The notes: generated by a model not told the origin, from the letters alone. Shown: positions 43,725-54,039, counted from the first letter of the stretch. The stretch is 64,000 nt of DNA from Burkholderia catarinensis (GCF_001883705.2 NZ_MDEQ02000001.1:620001-684000), one strand, 5' to 3'. Numbers and translations are program-made.

Positions 43725-46700
43725 ATGAAGAAGTTCCAGTTCCTGTCGTTTCTGGCCTCGCGCCAGTTCCTCGCGTTCCTCGCACTGATTGTCGTCGCAC
43801 TGGTGATCTGGTTCGTCGGCCCGTTTTTCGCGTTCGGCGGGCTCAAGCCGCTCGCCGGCGCCGGCATGCGCGTGCTGCTGATCGCGCTGTTGCTTGCCGG
43901 CGTGCTGCTCTGGCTCGTGGGCTGGTCGACGAGCGTCGTGTTCGCCGCATTGCTTTGCTTGCTGATCTGGTACGCCGCGCCGCTGCTCTCGTTCGGTCAC
44001 GTGGCGCCATTCGAGCAGGTGTCGGCCCGACTCACCGCGATCGCGCTGGTGATGGCCGTTTTCGTTCTTTTCGGGATGTTCCGCCTATGGCGGAAAATGC
44101 GCGAAGACGATGCGTTCCTGAAGAAGATGCTGCGCATGGAGCGCCGCAAGGATGAATCGCCTGCTGCACCACGCTTGCGGAAAATCGAAGGGATCGTGAC
44201 GAGCGCGCTCGCGCGCCTCAAATCGATGCGTACCGGCGCGCGCGGTCTTGGCAAGCTGTTCCAGGGCAAGCGCTATTTGTACGAGCTGCCTTGGTACATC
44301 ACGCTTGGTTCGCAAGGGGCCGGCAAGACCAGCGTACTGATGAACGGCGGATTGGTGTTTCCCGTTGCCGAGCAAATGCAGCGTGCGGCCGGGGCGTCGG
44401 CCGGTGATGCTGCCGCGGTGGACTGGTGGCTGACCAATGACGCGGTGCTGATCGACACGGCCGGCTACTACACGCATCATGGCATGTCGACGGCCGAGGA
44501 CGTCGATGCGCCCGTCGCGGAAACGGGAAAGCTGGCCACCGGCGTTCCGGGCAAGGACGGCGCCGATGCCCAGCCGGTTGCGAAAGACGCTGAAGACGAT
44601 GCGAAACGGAATGAGGCGTCGCAATCTAAAGCCGCCGCCGTGTCGACAGCCAGCGGCCATGTCGTTCCGCCCGGTCAAGGCGCGGGCGAACGCCGACAGA
44701 AGGTCGACCGAGCGGAATGGCTTGGGTTTCTGGGCATGCTGCGCCGGCATCGGCCCCGCGCGCCGATCAACGGCGCGTTGCTGACGATTGATCTTGCCAC
44801 GTTGGCCGGCGCCGACGAACAGGCGCGTGTGGCTGAGGCTGCCGCGTTGCGCGCGCGGCTGGCCGAACTGAGACAGGAGCTGGGTATTCGTTTCCCTGTC
44901 TATGTGATGGTCACGAAGATGGATCGTCTGACGGGTTTCGCCGAGTATTTCGGGGCGCTGACAGCCGAGGGGAGAGCACAGGCATGGGGCTTCACGCTTC
45001 CGTATGGCAAGGAAACGGTTGCGAAGGAAGGGTTGCGCGCCCGCTGCCACGCGGAACTTACCGAACTCGCGCAACGGCTTAGCTCCTCGATCGATACGCA
45101 ATTGCAGGATGAGTACGATTCGCGCAAGCGCCGGTCGCTTGCTGCGCTGCCCGAGGAGTTTTCTGCGCTGCTCGGACCGCTGCTCGACCTGATAGATCGG
45201 GTGTTTCTCGATTCACGGTACGACGATACCCAGCTCCATTCGACGTTGCGCGGTGTGTATTTCACGAGTGCACGACAACGGGACGGCGAGCTCGTTGTCG
45301 AGCGCAGTACGGTCATTCAACGCCTTCTGTCGACTCAGGACCACGCTCCGGTTTCGTCGGCGCGTGCCGCCGAGGGCAACCAAGGGTTCTTCCTGCATGA
45401 TCTGCTGACCCGTGTCGTGTTCCCGGAAGCGCATCTCGTGAGTCCCAACTTGCGTTGGGAATACCGTTACCGGCTCTTGCGCCTGATCGGTCACACATTG
45501 GCCCTGCTGTTGTTCGTGTGGCTGGCGATCGGCTTGCGCGTGAGTTTCGGCAACAACAGCGGCTATCTCGACACGATTGGCCGAAAGGTGCAGGCGCTTA
45601 CGGCCCGCGTCACGGAGTTGTACAAGACGCCCAAACTGCAAGCCGTGCCCGATACGCTGACAGAAGCGCGTTATTTGCCGACCTTCCCGGGACTCGACCT
45701 GTCCGATCCGGACAGCGCGTGGCGCTACGGTCTCTACACGCCGGCGGACGTCGCAACCGAAAGCCTCCGCACCTACGACGCACTCGAAGACAACCTGCTG
45801 TTGCCGCAGATCGTGCATCGTCTGGAGAGCGTAATGTCCGGCGCGATTGCGAGCAAGGATTCAAAGGCCGCCTACGATGCGCTGCGCGTGTACCTGATGC
45901 TGTACGACAAGGCGAAGTTCAATGCAGGTGACGTCAAGGCATGGGTGCTTGACGACTGGGCGAAGACCGATAGCGCGGCTGCTTTCGGTGGAAGGGCGTC
46001 GATGATCGACCACGTGCAACAGCTTTTCTCCGGGGAGCGTGTGGTGCAGTCTCCGCTGATCCGCAACGATGCGCTGGTGCAGCAGGCACGCGCGTTTCTC
46101 GACGGTAGCAATGCCACCGACCGCCTTTACCAGCGCGCAAAGGCGGCCATGCTGAAGGAAGCGCCCGACGAGTTTACGTTGCTGCGCGCGGTGGGCCCGC
46201 AAGCCGGCACGGTATTCACGCGAGCGAGCGATGCACCATTGTCGCGCGGCGTGTCGGGGCTCTTCACGTTCGACGGCTATCGAAATCTGTTCGACAAGCG
46301 GCTGCCTGAGTTCGTGCAGATCGCGCGTGACGACGACGCATGGGTGATGGGGCGCTCGTACTTGGGCGAGGCTCAAAAAAAAACGGCTGAGATCGTGAGC
46401 AACGCCGCCGGCGCGGACGATGCGTTGACCGACGCGGTCCGCCGCGAATACCTGATGGAATACTCGCAGCAGTGGGAGGCATTTCTTGGCGACATCCGGA
46501 CCGTGAGCGGCACGAGCCTTGCGTTCAATCTGAAGGTGCTGGGCAGCTTCGCGGCGCCCGATTCGCCGCTCGTGCGGCTTGCGCGCGCAGCCGTGCACGA
46601 GACGACGCTCACGCAACCGATGGCTGCGTCGGACGGTTCGCTGCTGCAGCGGGCCGCCGACCAACTCAATCAGAAGGCGGACAAGGCGCTGGGCATTCGG

Positions 46701-47825
46701 GCGTCGGAGCGCGTTGAACGGGAACTCGTCGACAATCACTTTGCGGCGCTGCGCGAGGTCGTTACCGGGAGCGTGGATGTGCAATCGGATACACAGCCTG
46801 CCGCCACGCCGGCGGACAAGACGGGGCTGGATGGCGTCACCAACCTGCTGAACGACTATTACACGGCGCTCACGGTTGCCGACAATGCGTTGTCGAACAA
46901 CAGCATGCCACCGGCGAGCGACGTAGCTGCGAAACTGAAAATGACGGCCGACACGATGCCGGCGCCGTTTCGCGCCGTATTGCTGCAGCTTGCCGCCGAT
47001 GGTTCGCGAGAAGTCAATCAAGGCATCGGCCAGTTGCTGTCACGCCAGATGCAGGCGGTGGTCGGCGACACGTGTCGGTTGACGATCGAGGGCAACTATC
47101 CGTTTTCACCGGATAGCAAGCGCGACGTCAGCATCGACGATTTCACCCGGGTGTTTGCGCAAGGGGGCTTGATCGAAGACTTCTTCGTGAAGACGCTGGC
47201 ACCGTTCGTCGATACGTCCGCGAAGCCGTGGCGCTATCGGACGCTGCCAGGCGCGACCGAGCCCGTACAGGGGCCGGACCTGGAGCCGTTCGAGCATGCG
47301 AAGGCAATCCGCGACGTCTTTTTCAACGATCCCGGTCACAAGCAACTGACCTGGAAGGCTGACATCCGGATTCCCGAGCTCGACCCGACGATCATGAGCC
47401 TGTCGCTCGACATCGATGGACAGACGACGCTCTATCAACACGGTCCGGTCGCGCCTTTCACGGTCACGTGGCCGGGACCGCGCGGCGGCGTCCACACGGA
47501 AATCACAGCCAGCCCGCGGATTCGGCCGGACACGTCGACGATCGCAGCGGACGGGCCGTGGGCGTTGATGCGCCTGCTCCAGAAAGGTCGTGTGGTGGAG
47601 ACGGCGACGCCGGGCCGCACGCGCGTCGCGTTCAGTTTCGACGGTCGTCAAGCGGCACTCGACGTCGCGAGTGCCGGGAGTGTCGCGAATCCGCTGACGA
47701 GCGACGTGCTGAAGACGTTCCGGTGCCCCAGCACGATGTCGGCGTTCAACCTGCCGGATAGCGGCCCGCCGCCGGGATTGCCGCGAGGCATGTTGCCGGC
47801 GAGCGCGGGAAGCGCTTCCCGCTGA
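43725..47825 (+). CDS. tssM: type VI secretion membrane protein TssM (IcmF)
   Basis: 1366 aa inner-membrane protein. Three N-terminal hydrophobic segments are followed by a cytoplasmic NTPase-like domain (Walker A GSQGAGKT at 195-202, then VDWWLTNDAVLIDTAGYYT), a fourth transmembrane helix near residue 590 (TLALLLFVWLAIGLRV) and a large periplasmic domain that contacts TssJ. An Ala/Asp-rich insert follows the switch region (about 255-325). The C-terminal sequence SLDIDGQTTLYQHGPVAPFT is typical of the DUF1215/IcmF tail. Confidence 0.95.
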   Translation: MKKFQFLSFLASRQFLAFLALIVVALVIWFVGPFFAFGGLKPLAGAGMRVLLIALLLAGVLLWLVGWSTSVVFAALLCLLIWYAAPLLSFGHVAPFEQVSARLTAIALVMAVFVLFGMFRLWRKMREDDAFLKKMLRMERRKDESPAAPRLRKIEGIVTSALARLKSMRTGARGLGKLFQGKRYLYELPWYITLGSQGAGKTSVLMNGGLVFPVAEQMQRAAGASAGDAAAVDWWLTNDAVLIDTAGYYTHHGMSTAEDVDAPVAETGKLATGVPGKDGADAQPVAKDAEDDAKRNEASQSKAAAVSTASGHVVPPGQGAGERRQKVDRAEWLGFLGMLRRHRPRAPINGALLTIDLATLAGADEQARVAEAAALRARLAELRQELGIRFPVYVMVTKMDRLTGFAEYFGALTAEGRAQAWGFTLPYGKETVAKEGLRARCHAELTELAQRLSSSIDTQLQDEYDSRKRRSLAALPEEFSALLGPLLDLIDRVFLDSRYDDTQLHSTLRGVYFTSARQRDGELVVERSTVIQRLLSTQDHAPVSSARAAEGNQGFFLHDLLTRVVFPEAHLVSPNLRWEYRYRLLRLIGHTLALLLFVWLAIGLRVSFGNNSGYLDTIGRKVQALTARVTELYKTPKLQAVPDTLTEARYLPTFPGLDLSDPDSAWRYGLYTPADVATESLRTYDALEDNLLLPQIVHRLESVMSGAIASKDSKAAYDALRVYLMLYDKAKFNAGDVKAWVLDDWAKTDSAAAFGGRASMIDHVQQLFSGERVVQSPLIRNDALVQQARAFLDGSNATDRLYQRAKAAMLKEAPDEFTLLRAVGPQAGTVFTRASDAPLSRGVSGLFTFDGYRNLFDKRLPEFVQIARDDDAWVMGRSYLGEAQKKTAEIVSNAAGADDALTDAVRREYLMEYSQQWEAFLGDIRTVSGTSLAFNLKVLGSFAAPDSPLVRLARAAVHETTLTQPMAASDGSLLQRAADQLNQKADKALGIRASERVERELVDNHFAALREVVTGSVDVQSDTQPAATPADKTGLDGVTNLLNDYYTALTVADNALSNNSMPPASDVAAKLKMTADTMPAPFRAVLLQLAADGSREVNQGIGQLLSRQMQAVVGDTCRLTIEGNYPFSPDSKRDVSIDDFTRVFAQGGLIEDFFVKTLAPFVDTSAKPWRYRTLPGATEPVQGPDLEPFEHAKAIRDVFFNDPGHKQLTWKADIRIPELDPTIMSLSLDIDGQTTLYQHGPVAPFTVTWPGPRGGVHTEITASPRIRPDTSTIAADGPWALMRLLQKGRVVETATPGRTRVAFSFDGRQAALDVASAGSVANPLTSDVLKTFRCPSTMSAFNLPDSGPPPGLPRGMLPASAGSASR

Positions 47826-47845
47826 ACCGGGAGGGATCGATCAAG

Positions 47846-49060
47846 ATGACTCTTTCGACAACCGATCCGCAGGGCCGCGCAGGCGCCGTGGCATCGCCGC
47901 CTGTTGCCGCACGGCTCAAGACCGCGGAGCAGGCGGTCAACCCGCTGCTCGAAGCGTCGAGCGTCCTGTTGCAGGCGTTGGCCGATACGCCCGAAATGCT
48001 CGATGCCGACGCTATTACACGGTGGCGCCGATGGCTGGGGCAGGAAGTTCGTCTCTTCACCCGGATCTGCGGTGAGCTCCAGCTCAGATCCGAGCATGTC
48101 CGGTGCGCAAGCTATTGCCTGTGCTCCGCGCTCGACGAGGCAGCGATGCAGACGCCTTGGGGAAGGGGCGAAACAACCGGCGTCGAATGGCAGGACAACA
48201 GCCTGGCGAGTGTGTCGGGGCATGATCGTCAGGGCGGCGACCGTGTTTTCCGGCTGATCGACGAGGCAATGCGCAATCCTCGCGAGAACCTCGATCTGAT
48301 TGAGTTGTACCAAAACATACTCGATCTCGGGTTTCGTGGGCGATACCGATTTGAAGCAGGTGGTCACAAGCGCTTGCAGGTCATTCGCGAACACGTGCAC
48401 GACGTGGTTATGACGGGTGGACTGAGCGTGAATCGCGTCAGCGAGCCGCCGAAACGTACGCGACAGACGGTCGATCCGTGGGTACGTCCGGTCGCGGTGC
48501 GTCGGTCGCGAGCGAGGTTCGTCGGAGGTCTCGCTGTTGCGTTATTGCTGGGGGCCGGGGGTTACGCCGCGGCGGACCGTTGGGTTCGCACGAAAGAGAG
48601 ACTCCGGGCTTTGCCGCTTGATGCGCTCGCTCGAAACCTGGAACAGCGGCTTCGCGATGAGGTTGCCGCAGGGAATGTCGAACTGATCCGCGATCCCGGG
48701 AGCGATACGTTGACGCTGCGGTTTGGCGGCCTGTTTGCGCCTGGTGATGCAGCGGTGGCGCCGTGGGGGGCTTCCGTGGTGGCTTCGGCCGGGCGGGAAA
48801 TCGCGGTGCTGACCGGCAGTGCAACCGTGCACGTGGCGGGTTACGCGGACAGCACGTCGGCCCGTTCGACACGCCAAGCGTCCAACCAGGCGCTTTCCGA
48901 AGCGCGTGCCCGGCACGTGGCCCAAATTCTCGTTTCGGCTGGCGTATCGGCGCCGCGTATCAGTGTCGAGGGAAATGGAGATGCCGATTCGCTGGCGGAT
49001 AACGGAACCGCGGCGGGAAGGGCGAGAAATCGTCGCGTCGAAGTGACCATCACGGATTGA
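47846..49060 (+). CDS. second TssL-like protein with OmpA-like domain
   Basis: 404 aa. It repeats the layout of tssL: DotU domain (NPLLEASSVLLQALADTPEM, YCLCSALDEAAMQTPWGRGE, NILDLGFRGRYRF), one helix (VGGLAVALLLGAGGYAAA) and an OmpA-like domain (VHVAGYADSTSARSTRQASN, NGTAAGRARNRRVEVTI). It is clearly a paralogue of 42395-43699 but strongly diverged. It begins 20 bp after tssM with GGGAGGG upstream. Whether both TssL proteins enter one complex or alternate is unknown. Confidence 0.9.
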   Translation: MTLSTTDPQGRAGAVASPPVAARLKTAEQAVNPLLEASSVLLQALADTPEMLDADAITRWRRWLGQEVRLFTRICGELQLRSEHVRCASYCLCSALDEAAMQTPWGRGETTGVEWQDNSLASVSGHDRQGGDRVFRLIDEAMRNPRENLDLIELYQNILDLGFRGRYRFEAGGHKRLQVIREHVHDVVMTGGLSVNRVSEPPKRTRQTVDPWVRPVAVRRSRARFVGGLAVALLLGAGGYAAADRWVRTKERLRALPLDALARNLEQRLRDEVAAGNVELIRDPGSDTLTLRFGGLFAPGDAAVAPWGASVVASAGREIAVLTGSATVHVAGYADSTSARSTRQASNQALSEARARHVAQILVSAGVSAPRISVEGNGDADSLADNGTAAGRARNRRVEVTITD

Positions 49061-49308
49061 CGTTCGATTGCGGGCAATCATCGCTGCGCGTCGTGTTCGC
49101 GCAGCCGATGATGTTCTATCGGAATATCGCCGGCGACTGGCATCGCGACGGCACGCGCGATCACGACATCACGGAGGGCAGCAACGTATTGAGCGTGCTG
49201 TCGACCTCGACGGACGGTTTCCGCGACCTGCAGTTGCGCCAGCGCGGCGGCAAATGGCGTCAGACGTTTCGCTGGTCTGCGGGCGATGGCGAGTATCAGC
49301 CGCGCTGA
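49057..49308 (+). pseudogene. short hypothetical protein or gene fragment
   Basis: 83 codons from a TTG overlapping the second tssL stop. Codon use has the strong third-position GC of real genes (for example MMFYRNIAGDWHRDGTRDHD), but there is no good start or ribosome site. It may be the end of a degraded gene. I do not recognise the family. Confidence 0.35.
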
Positions 49309-49419
49309 AGCGGCGTGATCGTCGACGGCCGCGCGCTTCGAACATGATGCAGGAATCCGACATGCAGGTATTCAAGGGCTGCATCGCCATGCTGATCGGC
49401 ACGGTTCTATAGTCTTCGA

Positions 49420-50319
49420 TTACCGGGCGGATGGCGCGGCGGTCGCGAATTCGTCGACGACGGCTTCGATCACCGCCTGCACGCGTGCGGTCTTGTAGAG
49501 ATCGGCATGGGCGACGAGCCACACGTCGAAATGATTGCATCGCCGGGCCATGAGACGCACCAGTTCCGGCTCGGCTTCGGCGCGGAAGCACGGCAGCTCG
49601 GCAATGCCGAGCCCTGCAAGCGCGGCCTCGACCAGCATCATCGTTGACGATGTCTGGAACATCACGCGGCCGCGTGAAGTCGGTTCGCCGCACAGCGCGT
49701 CCCACATCGTCGGCACCACCGGCTGCTGGTACATCACCAGGTCGTGTCCGTCGAACGCGCTGCCCGCGACCGGTTCGCCGCGCTCGGCCAGGTAGCGGCG
49801 CGATGCGTAGATGCCCGTTTCGAGATGTCCGAGCCGCCTGACGATCAGGTCCGGCGATTCCGGCCGCAACGTGCGAATCGCGAGATCCGCTTCGCGGCGC
49901 GTGAGATTGGCGATTTCGGCCGACGTCACGCACACGACGTCGACGCCGGCATGCCTGCGCCGCAAGCGGGCGATGGCGGGAATCACGAAACGCTTGCCGA
50001 GCGAGTCGGTCGTGGCAATGCGCACGGATCCGGCCAGCTGCTCGTCGAGCCCCATCACGCGCCGCTCGATCGTGAGCGACGCCCGTTCCATCGTTTCGGC
50101 GGGTTCGAGCAGCGCTTCGCCCGCGGTCGTCAGCACGTAGAGGGCCGGCGTTCGGAGAAACAGGCGGGCCGAGAGCTCATCTTCGAGCGCGGCGATCCGG
50201 CGTCCCACCGTCGCCTGATCGACGTTCAGTTGCGCCGCGGCGCCGCGAAGCGTGCCGGTGCGCGCCAGGGCCAGGAAGAAGCGGGCATTGTCCCAGTTCA
50301 TGCGGATCGACGGTGTCAT
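49420..50319 (-). CDS. LysR family transcriptional regulator
   Basis: About 300 aa. The winged HTH is readable as MNWDNARFFLALARTGTLRG with AAAQLNVDQATVGRRIAALE, followed by a LysR substrate-binding domain. The start is ambiguous between 50319 (used here) and 50301, where the usual short LysR leader begins. It diverges from the MFS gene at 50439 and most likely regulates it through the intergenic palindrome at 50357. Confidence 0.9.
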   Translation of the reverse strand: MTPSIRMNWDNARFFLALARTGTLRGAAAQLNVDQATVGRRIAALEDELSARLFLRTPALYVLTTAGEALLEPAETMERASLTIERRVMGLDEQLAGSVRIATTDSLGKRFVIPAIARLRRRHAGVDVVCVTSAEIANLTRREADLAIRTLRPESPDLIVRRLGHLETGIYASRRYLAERGEPVAGSAFDGHDLVMYQQPVVPTMWDALCGEPTSRGRVMFQTSSTMMLVEAALAGLGIAELPCFRAEAEPELVRLMARRCNHFDVWLVAHADLYKTARVQAVIEAVVDEFATAAPSAR

Positions 50320-50356
50320 CGGGCAGGGCGGCGGCGGACGGGATGTGGGGATGCAT

Positions 50357-50373
50357 ATTTGCATCAGGCAAAT
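50357..50373. promoter_or_regulatory. LysR-type inverted repeat between regulator and efflux gene
   Basis: ATTTGC (50357-50362) and GCAAAT (50368-50373) form a perfect 6-bp inverted repeat with a 5-bp spacer, fitting the T-N11-A layout of LysR sites. It lies in the 119-bp divergent intergenic region. Confidence 0.5.
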
Positions 50374-50438
50374 GCAAAATTACCACTTTTCTGCATCGCG
50401 TGCCGTTCCTAGACTCCCGGCATCTGCCTGGAGATCTC

Positions 50439-51848
50439 ATGACCGATTGCAATCCTGTTTCCGTTCCCGTATCCATGACGGCAGCGTGCCGACCGACGGC
50501 GCGCGAGCGCCGCTTCACGCTTGCGCTGGTTGCGATCGGCATGTTCATGGCGGTACTCGATACGACGATCGTCAACGTTGCGCTGCCCGCGATGCGCACG
50601 AGTCTCGGCGCGACGGTCGCGGAACTCGCGTGGATCGTCGACGCGTATACGCTCAGCTTCGCGGCGCTGATCCTCGCGGGCGGCGCGCTGTCCGACCGGT
50701 TCGGCGCCAAGCGCATCTATCTCGCGGGGCTGGCGCTGTTCGTCGGCGCATCGGCGGCGTGCGGCGTCGCGTCGTCCGTGGCCATTCTCGTGGCCGCGCG
50801 CTTCGTGCAGGGCATCGGCGCCGCGCTCTTTCTGCCCGCGTCGCTCGCGGTCGTGCGCAGCACTTTCGACGTGCCTGCCGAGCGGGCGCGGGCGATTGCG
50901 GTCTGGGCGGGCATCGCGTCGGTCGCGGTGGCGGTGGGGCCGGTGCTGGGCGGCATCCTGGTGGATGATTTCGGCTGGCGCAGCGCTTTCCTGATCAATG
51001 TGCCGACCGGCGCGCTCGCCTTCGCCGGGGCGGCCGTGCTCGTTCGGGCGTCGGTCGCGCGGCATGCAAGCCACTTCGATTGGGCCGGCCAGTGCATTGG
51101 TGCAACGGCACTCGGCGCGCTGTGTTTTGCCGTGATCGAATTGCCGACGCGGGGCCCTGGCGCCGCGGAAGTCCGGTGTGCACTGCTGGTCGCCGGGCTC
51201 GCTGCCGCCGTGCTGATCGTCGTCGAGCGGCGTGCCCGCAATCCGATGGTTCCGCTGGCCTGGTTTCGCAATCGTATATTCGTCGCGATGAACCTGATGG
51301 GCAGTCTCGTGTATGTCGGCTACTTCGGTCTGCTGTTCGTGCTGAGCCTGTACCTGCATGGGCGCTTCGGCATGAGTGCGCGGCAGACGGGGCTGACGCT
51401 GTTGCCGTTTGCGCTGAGTCTGTCGCTGGGCAACCTGTTGTCGGGAAAACTGCATGGCCGCGTCCACCCGGTCCGGCTGATGGCAAACGGACTCGGGATG
51501 GCGGCGCTGGCCATTCCGGCGCTCGCGGTCGCGCTCACGCTGCGCGCGCCGTGGCCGGTGGTCTGGGCGGCCATGGCCGCCTTCGGCACCGGGACCGCGT
51601 TGTCCGTGGCGCCGATGATCGCGACCGTGCTCGAACAGGTGCCTGCGGATGCGGCGGGCGTGGCGTCGGGATTCCTCAATGCGGCGAGACAGGCAGGGAG
51701 CCTGCTCGGCGTGGCCATCGCAGGCGCCGCGACGATACTGTTGCCGAATCTGACCGACGCGCTGTGGGCGATCGCAGCGGTCGGCTGTGTCGCCTATGCG
51801 ACGGCCGCCCTTGCCGCGCGGACGGCGGGCACGGCGAAAGGCACGTGA
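50439..51848 (+). CDS. MFS transporter, DHA2 (EmrB/QacA) type
   Basis: 469 aa with about 14 transmembrane helices. The start of the first helix is FTLALVAIGMFMAVLDTTIV followed by NVALPAMRTSLGAT, the DHA2 family hallmark, and LILAGGALSDRFGAKRIYLA carries the cytoplasmic MFS motif A. Such proteins export drugs or metabolites by proton antiport. Start codon chosen at 50439 with GGAGAT upstream. Substrate unknown; probably under control of the divergent LysR gene. Confidence 0.88.
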   Translation: MTDCNPVSVPVSMTAACRPTARERRFTLALVAIGMFMAVLDTTIVNVALPAMRTSLGATVAELAWIVDAYTLSFAALILAGGALSDRFGAKRIYLAGLALFVGASAACGVASSVAILVAARFVQGIGAALFLPASLAVVRSTFDVPAERARAIAVWAGIASVAVAVGPVLGGILVDDFGWRSAFLINVPTGALAFAGAAVLVRASVARHASHFDWAGQCIGATALGALCFAVIELPTRGPGAAEVRCALLVAGLAAAVLIVVERRARNPMVPLAWFRNRIFVAMNLMGSLVYVGYFGLLFVLSLYLHGRFGMSARQTGLTLLPFALSLSLGNLLSGKLHGRVHPVRLMANGLGMAALAIPALAVALTLRAPWPVVWAAMAAFGTGTALSVAPMIATVLEQVPADAAGVASGFLNAARQAGSLLGVAIAGAATILLPNLTDALWAIAAVGCVAYATAALAARTAGTAKGT

Positions 51849-51956
51849 CTGGACGCCGCGCCGAATGTGGAGGACCATTTCATCGATACGCCGCGAACGC
51901 GCGTGCACGATCGCTGCGCTGTTCACGCCGGACCGAACCCTGTCGAGCGGAACATC

Positions 51957-52751
51957 ATGGAACCCGATCAAGAGACTGCCGAGCCGATCCTGTTGCGCGA
52001 GGCGCACGACGGCGTCGTCACGCTGCGGCTGAACCGGCCGCAGCAGTTCAACGCGTTGTCCGAAGCGATGCTCGCGAGCCTGCATGACGCGTTCGCGTCG
52101 CTCGCCGCCGATCTGCACGTGCGCTGCGTCGTGCTGGCAGCCGAAGGCAAGGCATTCTGCGCGGGCCACGACCTGCGCGAAATGCGCGGCAAGCCGGATC
52201 TCGACTACTACCGCACGCTGTTCGCGCAGTGCAGCCGCGTGATGCTCGCGATGCGCGCACTGCCGGTACCGGTGATCGCGCGCGTGCACGGCATCGCGAC
52301 GGCGGCCGGCTGCCAGCTCGTCGCCGCGTGTGACCTGGCGATCGCGGCCGATACCGCGCGCTTCGCGGTATCGGGCATCAACGTCGGGCTGTTCTGTTCG
52401 ACGCCGGCCGTCGCATTGAGCCGCAACGTCACCGCGAAGCGCGCGTTCGACATGCTCGTGACCGGGCGCTTCGTCGACGCGGCGACGGCCGCCGCGTGGG
52501 GGCTCGTCAACGAGGCCGTGCCCGAGGACGCGCTCGACGCGGCCGTCGCGCGCAAGGTCGCGGAGATCGTCGCGAAGAGCCCGGCCGCGGTGCGCTACGG
52601 CAAGCAGATGTTCTACCGCCAGCGCGAGTTGCCGCTCGACGAAGCCTATGCTTATGCGGGCGACGTGATGGCGCGCAACATGATGGAAGAGGATGCCGGC
52701 GAAGGGATCGACGCGTTCCTCGAGAAACGGAAGCCGACGTGGCGTTCGTAG
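51957..52751 (+). CDS. enoyl-CoA hydratase/isomerase family protein
   Basis: 264 aa crotonase-fold enzyme. EAHDGVVTLRLNRPQQFNAL is the N-terminal strand pair; the oxyanion-hole segments are GKAFCAGHDLREM and HGIATAAGCQLVAACDLAIA. The position of the usual first catalytic glutamate is occupied by Ala/Gln (ATAAGCQL), as in many family members with other activities than hydration. It is 108 bp after the MFS gene and may be co-transcribed. The exact CoA substrate is unknown. Confidence 0.85.
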   Translation: MEPDQETAEPILLREAHDGVVTLRLNRPQQFNALSEAMLASLHDAFASLAADLHVRCVVLAAEGKAFCAGHDLREMRGKPDLDYYRTLFAQCSRVMLAMRALPVPVIARVHGIATAAGCQLVAACDLAIAADTARFAVSGINVGLFCSTPAVALSRNVTAKRAFDMLVTGRFVDAATAAAWGLVNEAVPEDALDAAVARKVAEIVAKSPAAVRYGKQMFYRQRELPLDEAYAYAGDVMARNMMEEDAGEGIDAFLEKRKPTWRS

Positions 52752-52841
52752 CGCGCCGCCGGATCGGTATGTCGCGCGGGGCGGAAGGGCCGTAACCCAC
52801 GCGGTATCGTCGGCCCGGGTTTCCTGTTCGCCGGAAAGCAA

Positions 52842-52862
52842 ACGGGCCGCCCGGGGCGGCCC
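52842..52862. terminator. stem-loop terminator between convergent genes
   Basis: CGGGCCGCC (52842-52850) pairs with GGCGGCCCG (52854-52862) around a 3-base loop; AAAA follows on the plus strand and TTTG on the minus strand. It sits between the enoyl-CoA hydratase and alanine racemase genes and could stop both. Confidence 0.7.
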
Positions 52863-52917
52863 GAAAATGAAGCGGCATGCGCGGCGACGCGGTAGCGCGC
52901 CGCCGGATCTTCCCCGG

Positions 52918-54039
52918 TTAGCGCCCGTAGCTCCCGGTCCGCAGCGCCGGCTGCACGGTCGACGCACCGGGCGGCACGATCACGACCGGCACGCGGCGCG
53001 CGAGCGCGCACATCAGCTCGTAGCCGATCGTGCCGCTGGCTTCCGCGACATCGTCCACCTTCACCTGGTCGCCCCACAACTCGACACTCGAGCCGATGCC
53101 CGCGTTCGGGCACGGCGTCAGGTCGACGGTCAGCATGTCCATCGACACGCGGCCGACGACGCGCGTCATCACGCCGTCCACCGCGATCGGCGTGCCGGTG
53201 GGCGCGTGGCGCGGATAGCCGTCCGCGTAACCGCACGCGACGACGCCGACCCGCATCGGCCGATCGGCCGTGAAGCGGCGGCCGTAGCCGACGGTTTCTT
53301 CCGGCGACAGCGTCTGCACGCCGATGATCCTGCTCGTCAGCGTCATCGAGGCCATCAGCGGCGTATCGGCGATATGCCGCGACGCACCCGTCGGCGATGC
53401 GCCGTACAGGATCGTGCCGGGCCGCACCCAGTCGCGGTGCGCGCGCGGATGCCACAGCACGGCCGCCGAATTCGATACCGAGCGCTCGCCCGGAATCCCG
53501 GCCGTGGCCGCGTCGAACTGTTCGAGCTGCCAGTCGACCTCGCCTTCGTCGGCGTTCGCGAAATGCATCATCAGCGTGATCTTGCCGATCGACGGCGCGC
53601 TCGCCGCGCGCTCCCACGCGGCGCGGAACGCACCGGGCCGGTAGCCGAGCCGGTTCATCCCCGAGTTCATCTTGAGCTGGATGTCGATCGGCTGCCGCGG
53701 CTTCGCGGCGATCAGCAGGTCGAGCTGCTCGTCGCAGTGCACGGCCACCGTCAGCCGGTGGCGATCGGCCAGCTCGACGTCGGCCGGCTCGAAGATGCCT
53801 TCGAGCAGCAGCACGGGCTTGTCCCAGCCGAGTTCGCGCACGCGCACGGCTTCGTCGAGATCGAGCAGTGCGATGCCGTCGGCGGCCGCGAGGCCCGGGT
53901 AGATCCGCTCGATGCCGTGGCCGTAGGCGTCGGCCTTGATCACGGCCCATACGCGCGATTGCGCGGCGGTGCGGCGGATGAAGTCGAGATTGTGGCGGAC
54001 AGCGTCGGGGCGGATATGGGCGACGATGGGACGGGGCAT
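52918..54039 (-). CDS. alr: alanine racemase
   Basis: 373 aa PLP enzyme interconverting L- and D-alanine for peptidoglycan. The lysine motif is [13 protein letters not shown] (Lys forming the Schiff base). The catalytic tyrosine lies near [14 protein letters not shown] and the substrate region [11 protein letters not shown]. It is leftward, on its own, with terminators on the 3' side. Fold-type III features are intact, so the enzyme should be active. It may be a catabolic (DadX-like) or biosynthetic copy; the context does not say which. Confidence 0.92.
   Translation of the reverse strand: MPRPIVAHIRPDAVRHNLDFIRRTAAQSRVWAVIKADAYGHGIERIYPGLAAADGIALLDLDEAVRVRELGWDKPVLLLEGIFEPADVELADRHRLTVAVHCDEQLDLLIAAKPRQPIDIQLKMNSGMNRLGYRPGAFRAAWERAASAPSIGKITLMMHFANADEGEVDWQLEQFDAATAGIPGERSVSNSAAVLWHPRAHRDWVRPGTILYGASPTGASRHIADTPLMASMTLTSRIIGVQTLSPEETVGYGRRFTADRPMRVGVVACGYADGYPRHAPTGTPIAVDGVMTRVVGRVSMDMLTVDLTPCPNAGIGSSVELWGDQVKVDDVAEASGTIGYELMCALARRVPVVIVPPGASTVQPALRTGSYGR

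Noticed and set aside
49068..49412. Overlapping plus-strand frame ending in MQVFKGCIAMLIGTVL
   Set aside because: No ribosome site, mixed frame with the fragment at 49057 and no recognisable domain.
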